DNA of 64,000 bases from G965197675 sp965197675 (GTDB lineage: Bacteria; Chloroflexota; Dehalococcoidia; Plut-88900): positions 1,674,001 through 1,738,000 of the forward strand of contig OZ240221.1 in the NCBI GenBank assembly GCA_965197675.1, given 5' to 3'. The notes under the pieces are model-generated. The model did no database searches. It was not told the origin of the DNA and worked only from the letters and a program-made list of their open reading frames with translations. Positions 53,790-60,856 of the stretch are shown here, piece by piece. The first letter of the stretch is position 1, and each line of letters begins with the position of its first letter. Both the position numbers and the translations under genes were made by a program.

Positions 53790-54248
53790 ATGCCGGATAA
53801 ACCCACTGTAACGGCGCTGCATGTCTCCCCGGCCCATTTCAACGAGATGAAGTCCTTGCAGAGAGTTCAAATCGTGGAAGGTCTGGGCGTAGATGGTGAT
53901 AGGTACGCTGTAAAAGCACGTGGCCCCAACTCGGCAGGTCGGCAGGTGCTGCTGATGGACAAGGAGACCTTGGATGAGTTGAGGCTGACTCCTGGAACAG
54001 TTCGGGAGAACATAACTACCCAGGGCTTGTCTCTCTATTCGCTGCCACTAGGCCAGCAGGTAAGTATAGGGCCGGAAGTGGTGTTGGAGATCACAGAGCT
54101 CTGTGAGCCCTGCGAGAGGATGGACGCCATTCGTCCCGGCCTGCGTCAGGAGTTGGAAGGCCGCCGAGGCATGCTTACCAGAGTAGTTCATGGCGGTAAG
54201 GTCTCTGTGGGCGATACCATAGGCGTACCGAGTTCTGTGTCCGGATAA
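53790..54248 (+). CDS. MOSC domain protein
   Basis: A 152-residue MOSC-domain protein, a beta-strand-rich sulfur-carrier fold related to the C-terminus of molybdenum cofactor sulfurase. It reads VEGLGVDGDRYAVKARGPNSAGRQVLLMDKETLDEL, then LTPGTVRENITTQGLSLYSLPLGQQVSIG, and ITELCEPCERMDAIRPGL with the conserved cysteine. The end LTRVVHGGKVSVGDTI is typical. It may transfer sulfur or reduce N-hydroxylated compounds with a molybdenum cofactor. No moco genes are in the window. Confidence 0.9.
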   Translation: MPDKPTVTALHVSPAHFNEMKSLQRVQIVEGLGVDGDRYAVKARGPNSAGRQVLLMDKETLDELRLTPGTVRENITTQGLSLYSLPLGQQVSIGPEVVLEITELCEPCERMDAIRPGLRQELEGRRGMLTRVVHGGKVSVGDTIGVPSSVSG

Positions 54249-54380
54249 TCGATGGACTCGAGCTCGATTAGATAGCAGCCCGCTTCCCCGGTACGTACTA
54301 GCAAAGCCGAGTTACTATTAGCTTGGGGAGAAGGCAGAATACGCCCCTTTCCCTATATGCTATCCAGCGAGGAATAGTAC

Positions 54381-54962
54381 GTGTCCCCAGAGCAGATGCC
54401 CAACCCTAGAGAGGTCTATGAGGCCGCAGCCTCGGGATTTCGGCTGGCCGTGGCAGCGGTTAAGGAAAAGCAGCTAAGCAGCCCAACGCCTTGCACGGAA
54501 TGGAACGTTCAAGCGCTGATTAATCACAACCTCCAGACCATTGCGTTTACCCAGGACGTGCTCTCGAACACCCCATATGACGACTCTCTAGACCCTAGAG
54601 GCCCTCTGCCGTCGGAGGGTGTTTTAGCCGCCTTTGACACGGGTATTTCTCAAGTCCTGGATTTGCTAAAGGCCCCAGGCGTCATCGATAAAGAGTTGGA
54701 TACTCCCTTTGGCAGACTTACCGGAGGGCAGTTCCTCTTGATGCCTTTCACCGATCTGTTGATCCATCAATGGGACCTGGCGAAGGGAACGGGCCAGGAT
54801 ACTACCATTGAAAAAGGCCTGGTGGAAGTGAGCTTAGCCATCAGCACCCCTGAATTGATGGAGCAGATGCGTGCTGGTGGAGCAGCCGCGGCTGAGGTGC
54901 CGGTTCCTGAGGGCGCCGGCATTCAGGATAGACTGATCGGCATCTGGGGACGGCATCCCTAG
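54381..54962 (+). CDS. TIGR03086-family (DinB/maleylpyruvate isomerase-like) protein
   Basis: A 193-residue four-helix protein of the TIGR03086 group, related to mycothiol-dependent maleylpyruvate isomerases. It has SSPTPCTEWNVQALINHNLQTI, in which the histidine is one metal ligand, and LLIHQWDLAKGTGQDTTIE, which gives another. The start is GTG. Chloroflexota are not known to make mycothiol, so the thiol partner and the reaction are unclear. It is monocistronic between the MOSC gene and the convergent AceE-like gene. Confidence 0.85.
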   Translation: MSPEQMPNPREVYEAAASGFRLAVAAVKEKQLSSPTPCTEWNVQALINHNLQTIAFTQDVLSNTPYDDSLDPRGPLPSEGVLAAFDTGISQVLDLLKAPGVIDKELDTPFGRLTGGQFLLMPFTDLLIHQWDLAKGTGQDTTIEKGLVEVSLAISTPELMEQMRAGGAAAAEVPVPEGAGIQDRLIGIWGRHP

Positions 54963-54989
54963 AACTCTCCTCCGGTGACGCTTACCAAG

Positions 54990-57368
54990 CTACAGATCCA
55001 AAACGCTGAAGCAAGCTGCCATGATGCTGTCCAAGTCGAGTCCATACTCTCGATACAGTTCTGTGCGTGTACCCGACTGACCGAAGTTGGTCACGCCAAG
55101 AGGCAAGGTATGAGCACTAAGCGCTCCGCCTACCCAAGCGAGAGAGTGGGGATGTCCGTCTACCACGGTGACAAGAGGAGCTCGATCTTCACTGGGAATC
55201 ACGTCCTCCATAAATGTCGACGACTCGACCTTCGCCTCTATCACTGCTTGCACAGATGCTTGGAAGTGTCTGTATAGCTGGCCAGGGCCCGTAACGTTTA
55301 TTACGTTTACCATCACACCCTCTTCCAGCATGCGTTCGCTGGCCTTTACGGCTTCGGGAACCATTACGCCGCTTGCTAGCAGGTGAACTACGTTAGCTCC
55401 GACTCTATAATCTGATTCCCCTCTCTTATCTACCAGTCTGTATGCACCGGTTAGGACCTGTCGGCGTAGGCGCTCTCGGGACTCGGAGTCCGATGGCATG
55501 ATAAAGAGGCTTTGGTCCACTGGATAGCTGGTGAGCTTCAGATAGGTGGACATTTTGCGGAGGCGTATCTGCTCCATGGCGAATAGCAGAATCCACTCCA
55601 ACTCCTGCCCGAAGCAGGGCTCATAGAAAGCGGTCTCTGGCAACTCGACACCGATCGAAGAAGTGAGTACCGACTGGTGAGCACCACCTTCAGGAGCCAG
55701 CGTAATCCCTGAAGGGGTTCCAACGACGATGAACTTGCCTCCAGAGTAGACGCTATAGAAAAAGGCATCCAGCCCGCGGCGCACAAACGGATCGTACAGA
55801 GTACCAATGGGGAATAAGACCTCTCCGTTCATCTCGAAGGACAGCCCCAACTGGCCCAGAACCATAAATAGGTTGTTCTCGGAGATGCCCAGCTCAATAT
55901 GCTGCCCTCGGGAGTGCTCTTCCCACTTCAACGCCCTCGTTACGACGTCCTCCGGCAGATCTCCACTTTCCGTTCTCGCCCACACACCCACCTTGTTAAT
56001 CCATCCACCCAGATTGGTTGAGCTCGCTACGTCAGGACTCACTGTCACGATCCGCTCGGTGATCTCAGGTAGATTTCTGGAGATGTCAGTGAGCACGAGC
56101 CCGTATATCTGTTGAGTTGACATTTTCCCACCATACCGGCGACCGAGATCTGGTGGGATTGAATATTGTGGAGGCGAAGTGCACGAGTCATTCATGGCGG
56201 AAAGCCGTTGACGCACTTCTGTGCATAGCTGCTCCGCGATACTTCCTGCCTGAAGTCCTGACCATACCTCCTTCTTGGGGATATCTAGCTTGTGCCTCAA
56301 CTTCTCCATCTGGCCATCAGACAAGGTGACGTTGTGATTCTGAGCGTCTCCCACCGACGGTAGCATCCAGCCCTTCAGAGTGTATGCGAATACCACGTTG
56401 GGTCCGTCGCTCATATCAACCTGTGTAAACGCCTCTCTGAGTGTGGAGAAGTCGTGGCCGCCCAAGTTTCGGAATAGGTCCTGAAGCTCTTGGTCGTTCC
56501 ATTTCCTGACGAACTTGCTCAGGTCCTTTGGATGTCTGCTGTAGCGGGGCAGCCACTCTCTAAGAGCATCGGGCGGCAACCGAAGCAGCCTCTGGTACAC
56601 TTCGTTGGACATCTCGTCGATGGCCGTACGCAGAAGTTCGCCCTTGGGCTGAGCGAAAGCAGCTTCGAGCCGCTTACCGTACTTGGCATCGATGACTCTC
56701 CAACCGTTAGCAGCAAACATCCCTTTCCAAGACCGCACCCGGATTCCCGGTATTATTCGGTCTAGACTCTGCCTGTTCAGATCGACTACCCACAGTATAT
56801 TGGGTAGATCGGCCATAGCGGGCTCGGCTATGGCTTCCCAAACCGAGCCTTCGTCGAGCTCAGCATCACCTACCAAGCTTATGTACCGATTGTCTGGTCC
56901 GTCACCACAAGGTAGATGCATCCTGATGTACTCACTTACCAGCGCGGCGAAGTTAGGAGCAACTGCTCCAAGGCCAACCGAGCCCGTCGAGAAATCCACT
57001 TCATCCGGATCCTTTGTACGGCTGGGATAGGCCTGCAGCCCATGAAAGGCTCGCAGTGTCTTGAGATATTCTCCGTCCAGGTTGCCCAGGAGAAACTGAA
57101 TGGCGTGATAGACGGGCGAGGCATGGGGTTTGATCGATATCCTGTCGCCTGCTCTCATGAAGTCAAAGAACAGCGCTGTTAAGAGTGTAACTACAGAAGA
57201 GCTAGATGTTTGGTGACCCCCTACCTTCAATTCGTCTGGGTTCTCTCGTACGTTATTGGCATGGTATACCATCTGCATGGACAGCCACAGAACACGGTTC
57301 TGAATGTCTTCTAAAGCCCTGTCTCGATCACTCGGGGTCTCGGCTTGAACTTGTGTTTTAGTAGACAT
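54990..57368 (-). CDS. aceE: Pyruvate dehydrogenase E1-like (AceE/transketolase family) protein
   Basis: A 792-residue homodimeric-type 2-oxoacid dehydrogenase E1 or transketolase-like enzyme. The ThDP/Mg site is SLVGDAELDEGSVWEAIAEP with VVDLNRQSLDR. KVGGHQTSSSSVVTLLTALFF near the start resembles AceE and transketolase. The transketolase-type pyrimidine domain covers residues about 450-600 (SPDVASSTNLGGW, ELGISENNLFMVLGQLGLSFE). The last part is the transketolase C domain. The ATG at 57368 is preferred over a Met 26 codons upstream (57446), because the extra residues are encoded within the inverted repeat of the transposon. No E2 or E3 gene is adjacent. Confidence 0.83.
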   Translation of the reverse strand: MSTKTQVQAETPSDRDRALEDIQNRVLWLSMQMVYHANNVRENPDELKVGGHQTSSSSVVTLLTALFFDFMRAGDRISIKPHASPVYHAIQFLLGNLDGEYLKTLRAFHGLQAYPSRTKDPDEVDFSTGSVGLGAVAPNFAALVSEYIRMHLPCGDGPDNRYISLVGDAELDEGSVWEAIAEPAMADLPNILWVVDLNRQSLDRIIPGIRVRSWKGMFAANGWRVIDAKYGKRLEAAFAQPKGELLRTAIDEMSNEVYQRLLRLPPDALREWLPRYSRHPKDLSKFVRKWNDQELQDLFRNLGGHDFSTLREAFTQVDMSDGPNVVFAYTLKGWMLPSVGDAQNHNVTLSDGQMEKLRHKLDIPKKEVWSGLQAGSIAEQLCTEVRQRLSAMNDSCTSPPQYSIPPDLGRRYGGKMSTQQIYGLVLTDISRNLPEITERIVTVSPDVASSTNLGGWINKVGVWARTESGDLPEDVVTRALKWEEHSRGQHIELGISENNLFMVLGQLGLSFEMNGEVLFPIGTLYDPFVRRGLDAFFYSVYSGGKFIVVGTPSGITLAPEGGAHQSVLTSSIGVELPETAFYEPCFGQELEWILLFAMEQIRLRKMSTYLKLTSYPVDQSLFIMPSDSESRERLRRQVLTGAYRLVDKRGESDYRVGANVVHLLASGVMVPEAVKASERMLEEGVMVNVINVTGPGQLYRHFQASVQAVIEAKVESSTFMEDVIPSEDRAPLVTVVDGHPHSLAWVGGALSAHTLPLGVTNFGQSGTRTELYREYGLDLDSIMAACFSVLDL

Positions 57369-57407
57369 AGCTGACCATCTGTCACTGTTTCGTGCTTGAT
57401 TGTCGTA

Positions 57408-57415
57408 TTTTTCTA
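57408..57415. repeat. Target-site duplication, left copy (TTTTTCTA)
   Basis: The 8-bp sequence TTTTTCTA abuts the left terminal inverted repeat and recurs exactly at 60655-60662 beyond the right one. An 8-bp duplication is the length known for IS1595-family insertion. Confidence 0.9.
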
Positions 57416-57437
57416 CGGAATAAGTAGTTAGGGGCTT
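57416..57437 (+). repeat. Left terminal inverted repeat of the transposon
   Basis: Reads CGGAATAAGTAGTTAGGGGC and ends TT; it is the exact reverse complement of 60633-60654. Confidence 0.93.
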
Positions 57438-57485
57438 ACTCATCACTGTGACGATGGCGGACGAGGCATTGGTGGCCGTAGGGGC

Positions 57486-57992
57486 TCAGGGCGTGGGGGT
57501 GGCAAGCCTCGTGTCTCCGTCTGATCTGAACTCGTCAGCAATAACCTTATACGCTTCTTTCTGAGCTTTTTCATTCGCGCCCTCATCAATCGCCATTTCA
57601 TAGCCTGTGGGAATCTTATCGTATGTCTGCCGTAAGCGAGTAACATCATTTGAGGTTACATTCCCATACCATAATTGTCGCCATGCAGTTGCCAGATACC
57701 CATACTGTTCGCTGAACAGATTAGCAGCAGTTGCTTTTGATGAGTAATCGGCATGAATAGACCAGAGCGTTGAGATCACTACCATGCCAAAGAACGCAAT
57801 GGATATAAGTACCGATAGCTCTATCGCCAACGGGATTATCGCCATAGCAGCAGACAGAATCGTCACCCACGTTAAGAATGTATGCTTTCTCCGCAACTTG
57901 CCTGATAAAATCCCGTAGTAACGAATGAGGCGATCTGTATCAGTGAGGCCAATCCAGACTTGCTCCTTGAGATGGTGTCCTTGATTATCCAT
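57486..57992 (-). CDS. Two-helix membrane protein, SLATT-like (transposon passenger)
   Basis: A 168-residue protein. After a charged N-terminal helix (DTDRLIRYYGILSGKLRRKH) come two adjacent membrane helices, about residues 39-57 (FLTWVTILSAAMAIIPLA) and 59-78 (LSVLISIAFFGMVVISTLW), then a long soluble helical tail (KATAANLFSEQYGYLATAWRQLWYG). This layout fits SLATT-type proteins, predicted pore-forming effectors in bacterial conflict systems. The assignment is by pattern only. Its start is 11 bp after the stop of the methyltransferase-nuclease gene, so it is the last gene of the transposon operon. As effector it would act at the inner membrane, perhaps killing or arresting cells. Confidence 0.7.
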   Translation of the reverse strand: MDNQGHHLKEQVWIGLTDTDRLIRYYGILSGKLRRKHTFLTWVTILSAAMAIIPLAIELSVLISIAFFGMVVISTLWSIHADYSSKATAANLFSEQYGYLATAWRQLWYGNVTSNDVTRLRQTYDKIPTGYEMAIDEGANEKAQKEAYKVIADEFRSDGDTRLATPTP

Positions 57993-58003
57993 AAAGAAGC
58001 CTC

Positions 58004-59599
58004 CTACCGAGGTATCCCCGGCATCCTCGGCTCTAGGGTATGTCGACCAGCCACAGTAGGCGTTTGAAACCTCTTACCCTCTAGTATCTCCCCCACTGTC
58101 AATATCTGCATCCTCGGATAGTCAATACCCAGAATATCCAGCGTGCCAGCTTCAGCCATAAACCTTGTGAAGTTGCGGGCCTTGACAACGCCCATCGGCT
58201 CCATGATTATCAGTCCAGCAATCAATGCTGTGTCGTAGTCCAGAACGCCTTTAAGTTCCCGTAGAACATTGATCCCGACGTTAGCCCCGCCTTTCACCTC
58301 TACAACCATGCTCTGCAAGTCCTGAGCGTGTGGGACAGCAAAGTAGACTCTACCGTCAACCCCTCCATCGGCTGACCGCTTGGTGGTTACGAAGCCGTCA
58401 GCCTGCTCAACTGCCCACTTCTGGAAATGGTACTTATCTCGCTGCCAAAGGTCTTGTGCGCCTTCTACAGTACGAGGCACACCCTCAACAGTGAAGTCCT
58501 GGCCTTCTACCAGCCCTAGGCGTTCTGTGAGCCGTATGCGGGCAACTCGTTTGACAGCGTGGATAGCTATGTCTATCCCTATCCACGGTCTCCCTAGCTT
58601 GTGGGCTGCTTCCAGCGTCGTGGCACAACCGCAGAATGGATCGAGGACAACATCGCCCTCGTTAGAGCTTGCCTTGATGATACGCTCTAGCAAGGCGAGG
58701 GGTTTCTGTGTGTTATACCCCATGCGCTCCGCAGCCTGAGAATTTACTGGCGGAATATCGGTCCAAACATCGTGGACAGCGCGCCCCTCTAGTTCATCCA
58801 AATAGCGTTTGAGTTGTGGTACTCGGCTCCCCGTATAGATCCGCCCTTCGGCTTCCAGTGAGCGCATTCGTTCCTCAGTATAACGCCATGCCCGCGTGAT
58901 ACCGTGAAACTCATAGACTGGCCCCCGACCTGCTGGCGGATTTAGGTCACTAAGCCTAAACCGACCTTTATCATCCTCATGGGTGAATTTACTCTCAATG
59001 TATTCTTCTGAGAACGGTGCATATTGCCGGTTGAACTGGTGTAAGCCAGGCTTGTTGGTGTAGAAAAGAATCCGATCCGATACCCGACCAAAGCGTTTTG
59101 CATCCGCGTGGAAGTTAAACCGTTGCCAGACAATCTCATTCTTGAAATTGTCATGCTCGAATACGGCATCCAGCAGGGCCTTGATGTAATGACTCGCAGT
59201 CGGGTCGCAATGGTAATAAAGGCTTCCAGTCGGCTTCAGGATGCGCCGCATGATCAAGAGGCGCTGGGCCATGTACGACAGGTAGGCCAAGAGACGTGGC
59301 TGGGTTCCCCGTAAGGCTTGCATCCAGAGCCTCCATAGCTCCGCCACTTCGTCCCTAAGCCCGCTCTCCCGCATGAGAACGGGCATGGTTCGGATAGCCC
59401 GATCCCGCTCTTCGTCAAGCTCCCACATATCACAAAACGCCTCTATCTGGTCTGGGAGCGGTCGCCCGGTCTCATCCTTGTAAATGGCGTTATAGTTGCG
59501 TTGACTGTTGAAGGGTGGATCAAGGTAGATTAGGTCTACGCAAGCATTAGGCCATTCCTGCATGATGGTAAGGCAGTCACCATAGTAAAGCCTATTCAT
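58004..59599 (-). CDS. DNA methyltransferase fused to PD-(D/E)xK nuclease domain (transposon passenger)
   Basis: A 531-residue fusion. The N-terminal methyltransferase has the catalytic motif DPPF (residues 27-30) before the SAM-binding motif VVLDPFCGCATT (about 317-328). This is the beta-class order seen in type III Mod and N4/N6 amino-methyltransferases, with target-recognition sequence between. The C-terminal domain (about 390-510) reads SADGGVDGRVYF and MVVEVKGG, placing Asp415, Glu434 and Lys436 as a PD-(D/E)xK nuclease site like Mrr. The ATG overlaps the stop of the small upstream gene (ATGA). One polypeptide could both modify and cut, as in type IIG or type III-like systems. Sequence specificity is unknown. 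Confidence 0.9.
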   Translation of the reverse strand: MNRLYYGDCLTIMQEWPNACVDLIYLDPPFNSQRNYNAIYKDETGRPLPDQIEAFCDMWELDEERDRAIRTMPVLMRESGLRDEVAELWRLWMQALRGTQPRLLAYLSYMAQRLLIMRRILKPTGSLYYHCDPTASHYIKALLDAVFEHDNFKNEIVWQRFNFHADAKRFGRVSDRILFYTNKPGLHQFNRQYAPFSEEYIESKFTHEDDKGRFRLSDLNPPAGRGPVYEFHGITRAWRYTEERMRSLEAEGRIYTGSRVPQLKRYLDELEGRAVHDVWTDIPPVNSQAAERMGYNTQKPLALLERIIKASSNEGDVVLDPFCGCATTLEAAHKLGRPWIGIDIAIHAVKRVARIRLTERLGLVEGQDFTVEGVPRTVEGAQDLWQRDKYHFQKWAVEQADGFVTTKRSADGGVDGRVYFAVPHAQDLQSMVVEVKGGANVGINVLRELKGVLDYDTALIAGLIIMEPMGVVKARNFTRFMAEAGTLDILGIDYPRMQILTVGEILEGKRFQTPTVAGRHTLEPRMPGIPR

Positions 59600-59712
59600 G
59601 CCGCCACCTTCCAGAAATACAATCGCCCGTACCCCGGAACGCGCTCAGATGTAATGATGTCCTTTCTTTTGAGCCATTGTTGAGCATTCTGAACATAGTG
59701 CTTCCAACTCAC
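59596..59712 (-). CDS. 38-residue peptide, winged-helix-like fragment (transposon passenger)
   Basis: A tiny open frame starting with GTG inside the transposase stop (GTGA overlap) and ending inside the methyltransferase start (ATGA overlap). It encodes MSWKHYVQNAQQWLKRKDII and continues TSERVPGYGRLYFWKVAA. The pattern (amphipathic helix, then GYGRLYFWK) resembles the recognition helix and wing of a small winged-helix domain such as the N-terminal domain of Mrr. The double overlap suggests it is translated and couples transposase to methyltransferase expression. It could be a DNA-binding accessory or only a coupling leader. Confidence 0.6.
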   Translation of the reverse strand: MSWKHYVQNAQQWLKRKDIITSERVPGYGRLYFWKVAA

Positions 59713-60584
59713 GCTGTCACCGCCCCTTGAATGAAGCGGGAGAATGGGTCGGCCATACCCCGCATGTTGTACTTGAAACAGGCTTCGACTGCATAAGCCA
59801 TAGCGAAGCCCTTAGTGTAGTGGTGGTGAGTCCCATACCAAGCCCTCTTTAGCAGACTCCAAAAGCCCTCGATAGTGTTGGTATGGGTTAGCCCATCGGC
59901 GTACTGCTTGGCATGTTCTATAGTTGCGTGTCGGATCTTCCCATCCATTCGCCGATATGCGGGGTACTCATCAGTTACCAGCAGTGAGTTGTCAGTATCT
60001 AGGTTTCGGCTTAAAAAGTCCTCTAAGGCTGGTCCATCCACCTTGATAGATGGCTCAGCAACTACTCTCCCATTGCGCTCTACGGCTCCAACGATGGGGA
60101 GCTTGTGAGTGCCCCTGCCCCTGGGGGCGGGTGTAGCGTCGGCGTGGTGGTTCCGTCTACGGGGCTTTCCACCTATGTAAGCCTCATCCGCCTCAACAAT
60201 GCCAGATAGCAATTCACCATCTCCTACCATCGCCCTACGGATTCTCATTGCCATGTACCAGGCTGTCTTTTGGTTCAAGTCCAGGTCGCGGGCCAACTGG
60301 TGAGAGGATACGCTCTTTTTCGCATTTAGAAGAATGGAGACAGCGAGAAACCACTTTTGAAGCTCGATATGAGTCTTTTGGAAGATGGTGTGAGCCAGGA
60401 CATTGAAGCTGGACTTGCAATCGTGGCAGTTCCATCGACCCTCACGATGCCCGTCAGCCTTGCGGGCTACGCTTACCCTTCCACAATAGGGGCAGGCCGG
60501 TGTATCATGCCATCGCACCCGTTCTAGGTGCTCTATGCAAGACTCATGGTCTGGGAAACGCTGGAAAACCTTGATTAAGTCCAT
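59709..60584 (-). CDS. tnp: IS1595-family transposase
   Basis: A 291-residue DDE-type transposase of the ISXO2/IS1595 group. The N-terminal zinc ribbon has Cys31/Cys34 (CPYC) and Cys53/Cys56 (CHDC). A helix-turn-helix region follows (SVSSHQLARDLDLNQKTAWYM). The catalytic residues lie in IVEADEAYIGGK (Asp133), LLVTDEYPAY (Asp205) and HTNTIEGFWSLLKRAWYGTHHHY (Asn236/Glu239). The ATG has GGAAGGA upstream. The frame is intact and full-length, so the element may still be active. Confidence 0.95.
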   Translation of the reverse strand: MDLIKVFQRFPDHESCIEHLERVRWHDTPACPYCGRVSVARKADGHREGRWNCHDCKSSFNVLAHTIFQKTHIELQKWFLAVSILLNAKKSVSSHQLARDLDLNQKTAWYMAMRIRRAMVGDGELLSGIVEADEAYIGGKPRRRNHHADATPAPRGRGTHKLPIVGAVERNGRVVAEPSIKVDGPALEDFLSRNLDTDNSLLVTDEYPAYRRMDGKIRHATIEHAKQYADGLTHTNTIEGFWSLLKRAWYGTHHHYTKGFAMAYAVEACFKYNMRGMADPFSRFIQGAVTA

Positions 60585-60632
60585 GTCTGTTCCTTCCTTA
60601 AGGATAGTGTAAAGGAACAGAGTCTATTTGTC

Positions 60633-60654
60633 AAGCCCCTAACTACTTATTCCG
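60633..60654 (-). repeat. Right terminal inverted repeat of the transposon
   Basis: Exact reverse complement of the left end at 57416-57437, 48 bases beyond the transposase start. It is followed immediately by the second TTTTTCTA. Confidence 0.93.
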
Positions 60655-60662
60655 TTTTTCTA
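60655..60662. repeat. Target-site duplication, right copy (TTTTTCTA)
   Basis: Identical to 57408-57415. Together they mark the insertion point of the transposon. Confidence 0.9.
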
Positions 60663-60689
60663 AGATGTTCCAATCCTGAATGTCTACCT

Positions 60690-60850
60690 ATTGATCGAAT
60701 GTGGCCCATTCTACCTTGGGATACTCGTGCTTTAGCCCTTCGACGTCGGCAGTTAAACCGATTTGGGCGGACCAGTCGTACATTAATCGCTGCGTCTGAG
60801 AAATGGGCGCTCAGCTCCTCTATGGATTGCTCCTAGTATACCGTCGTACG
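60690..60850 (-). pseudogene. Small unidentified gene remnant
   Basis: Between the helicase stop and the transposon, the minus strand reads QSIEELSAHFSDAA in one frame and continues as RLMYDWSAQIGLTADVEGLK and HEYPKVEWATFDQ, then a stop, in another. The text looks like the C-terminal end of a protein with one frameshift. No start or family can be assigned. Before transposon insertion it lay just upstream of the AceE-like gene. Confidence 0.3.
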
Positions 60851-60856
60851 ACCGGT

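Larger units (their letters stand above)
57416..60654 (-). mobile_element. IS1595-family transposon carrying a methyltransferase-nuclease/SLATT-like cassette
   Basis: A complete 3239-bp element. Its ends are a perfect 22-bp inverted repeat (57416-57437 and 60633-60654; core AAGTAGTTAGGGGCTT), and the flanks are an exact 8-bp direct repeat. All four genes lie on the minus strand: transposase, 38-codon peptide, methyltransferase-nuclease fusion and a two-helix membrane protein. The first three are joined by 4-base start/stop overlaps; the last starts 11 bp on. IS1595-family elements are known to carry passenger genes. Here the passengers look like a restriction-type defence module. Intact ends and frames indicate recent movement. 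It lies 48 bp upstream of the aceE-like ATG. Confidence 0.93.
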
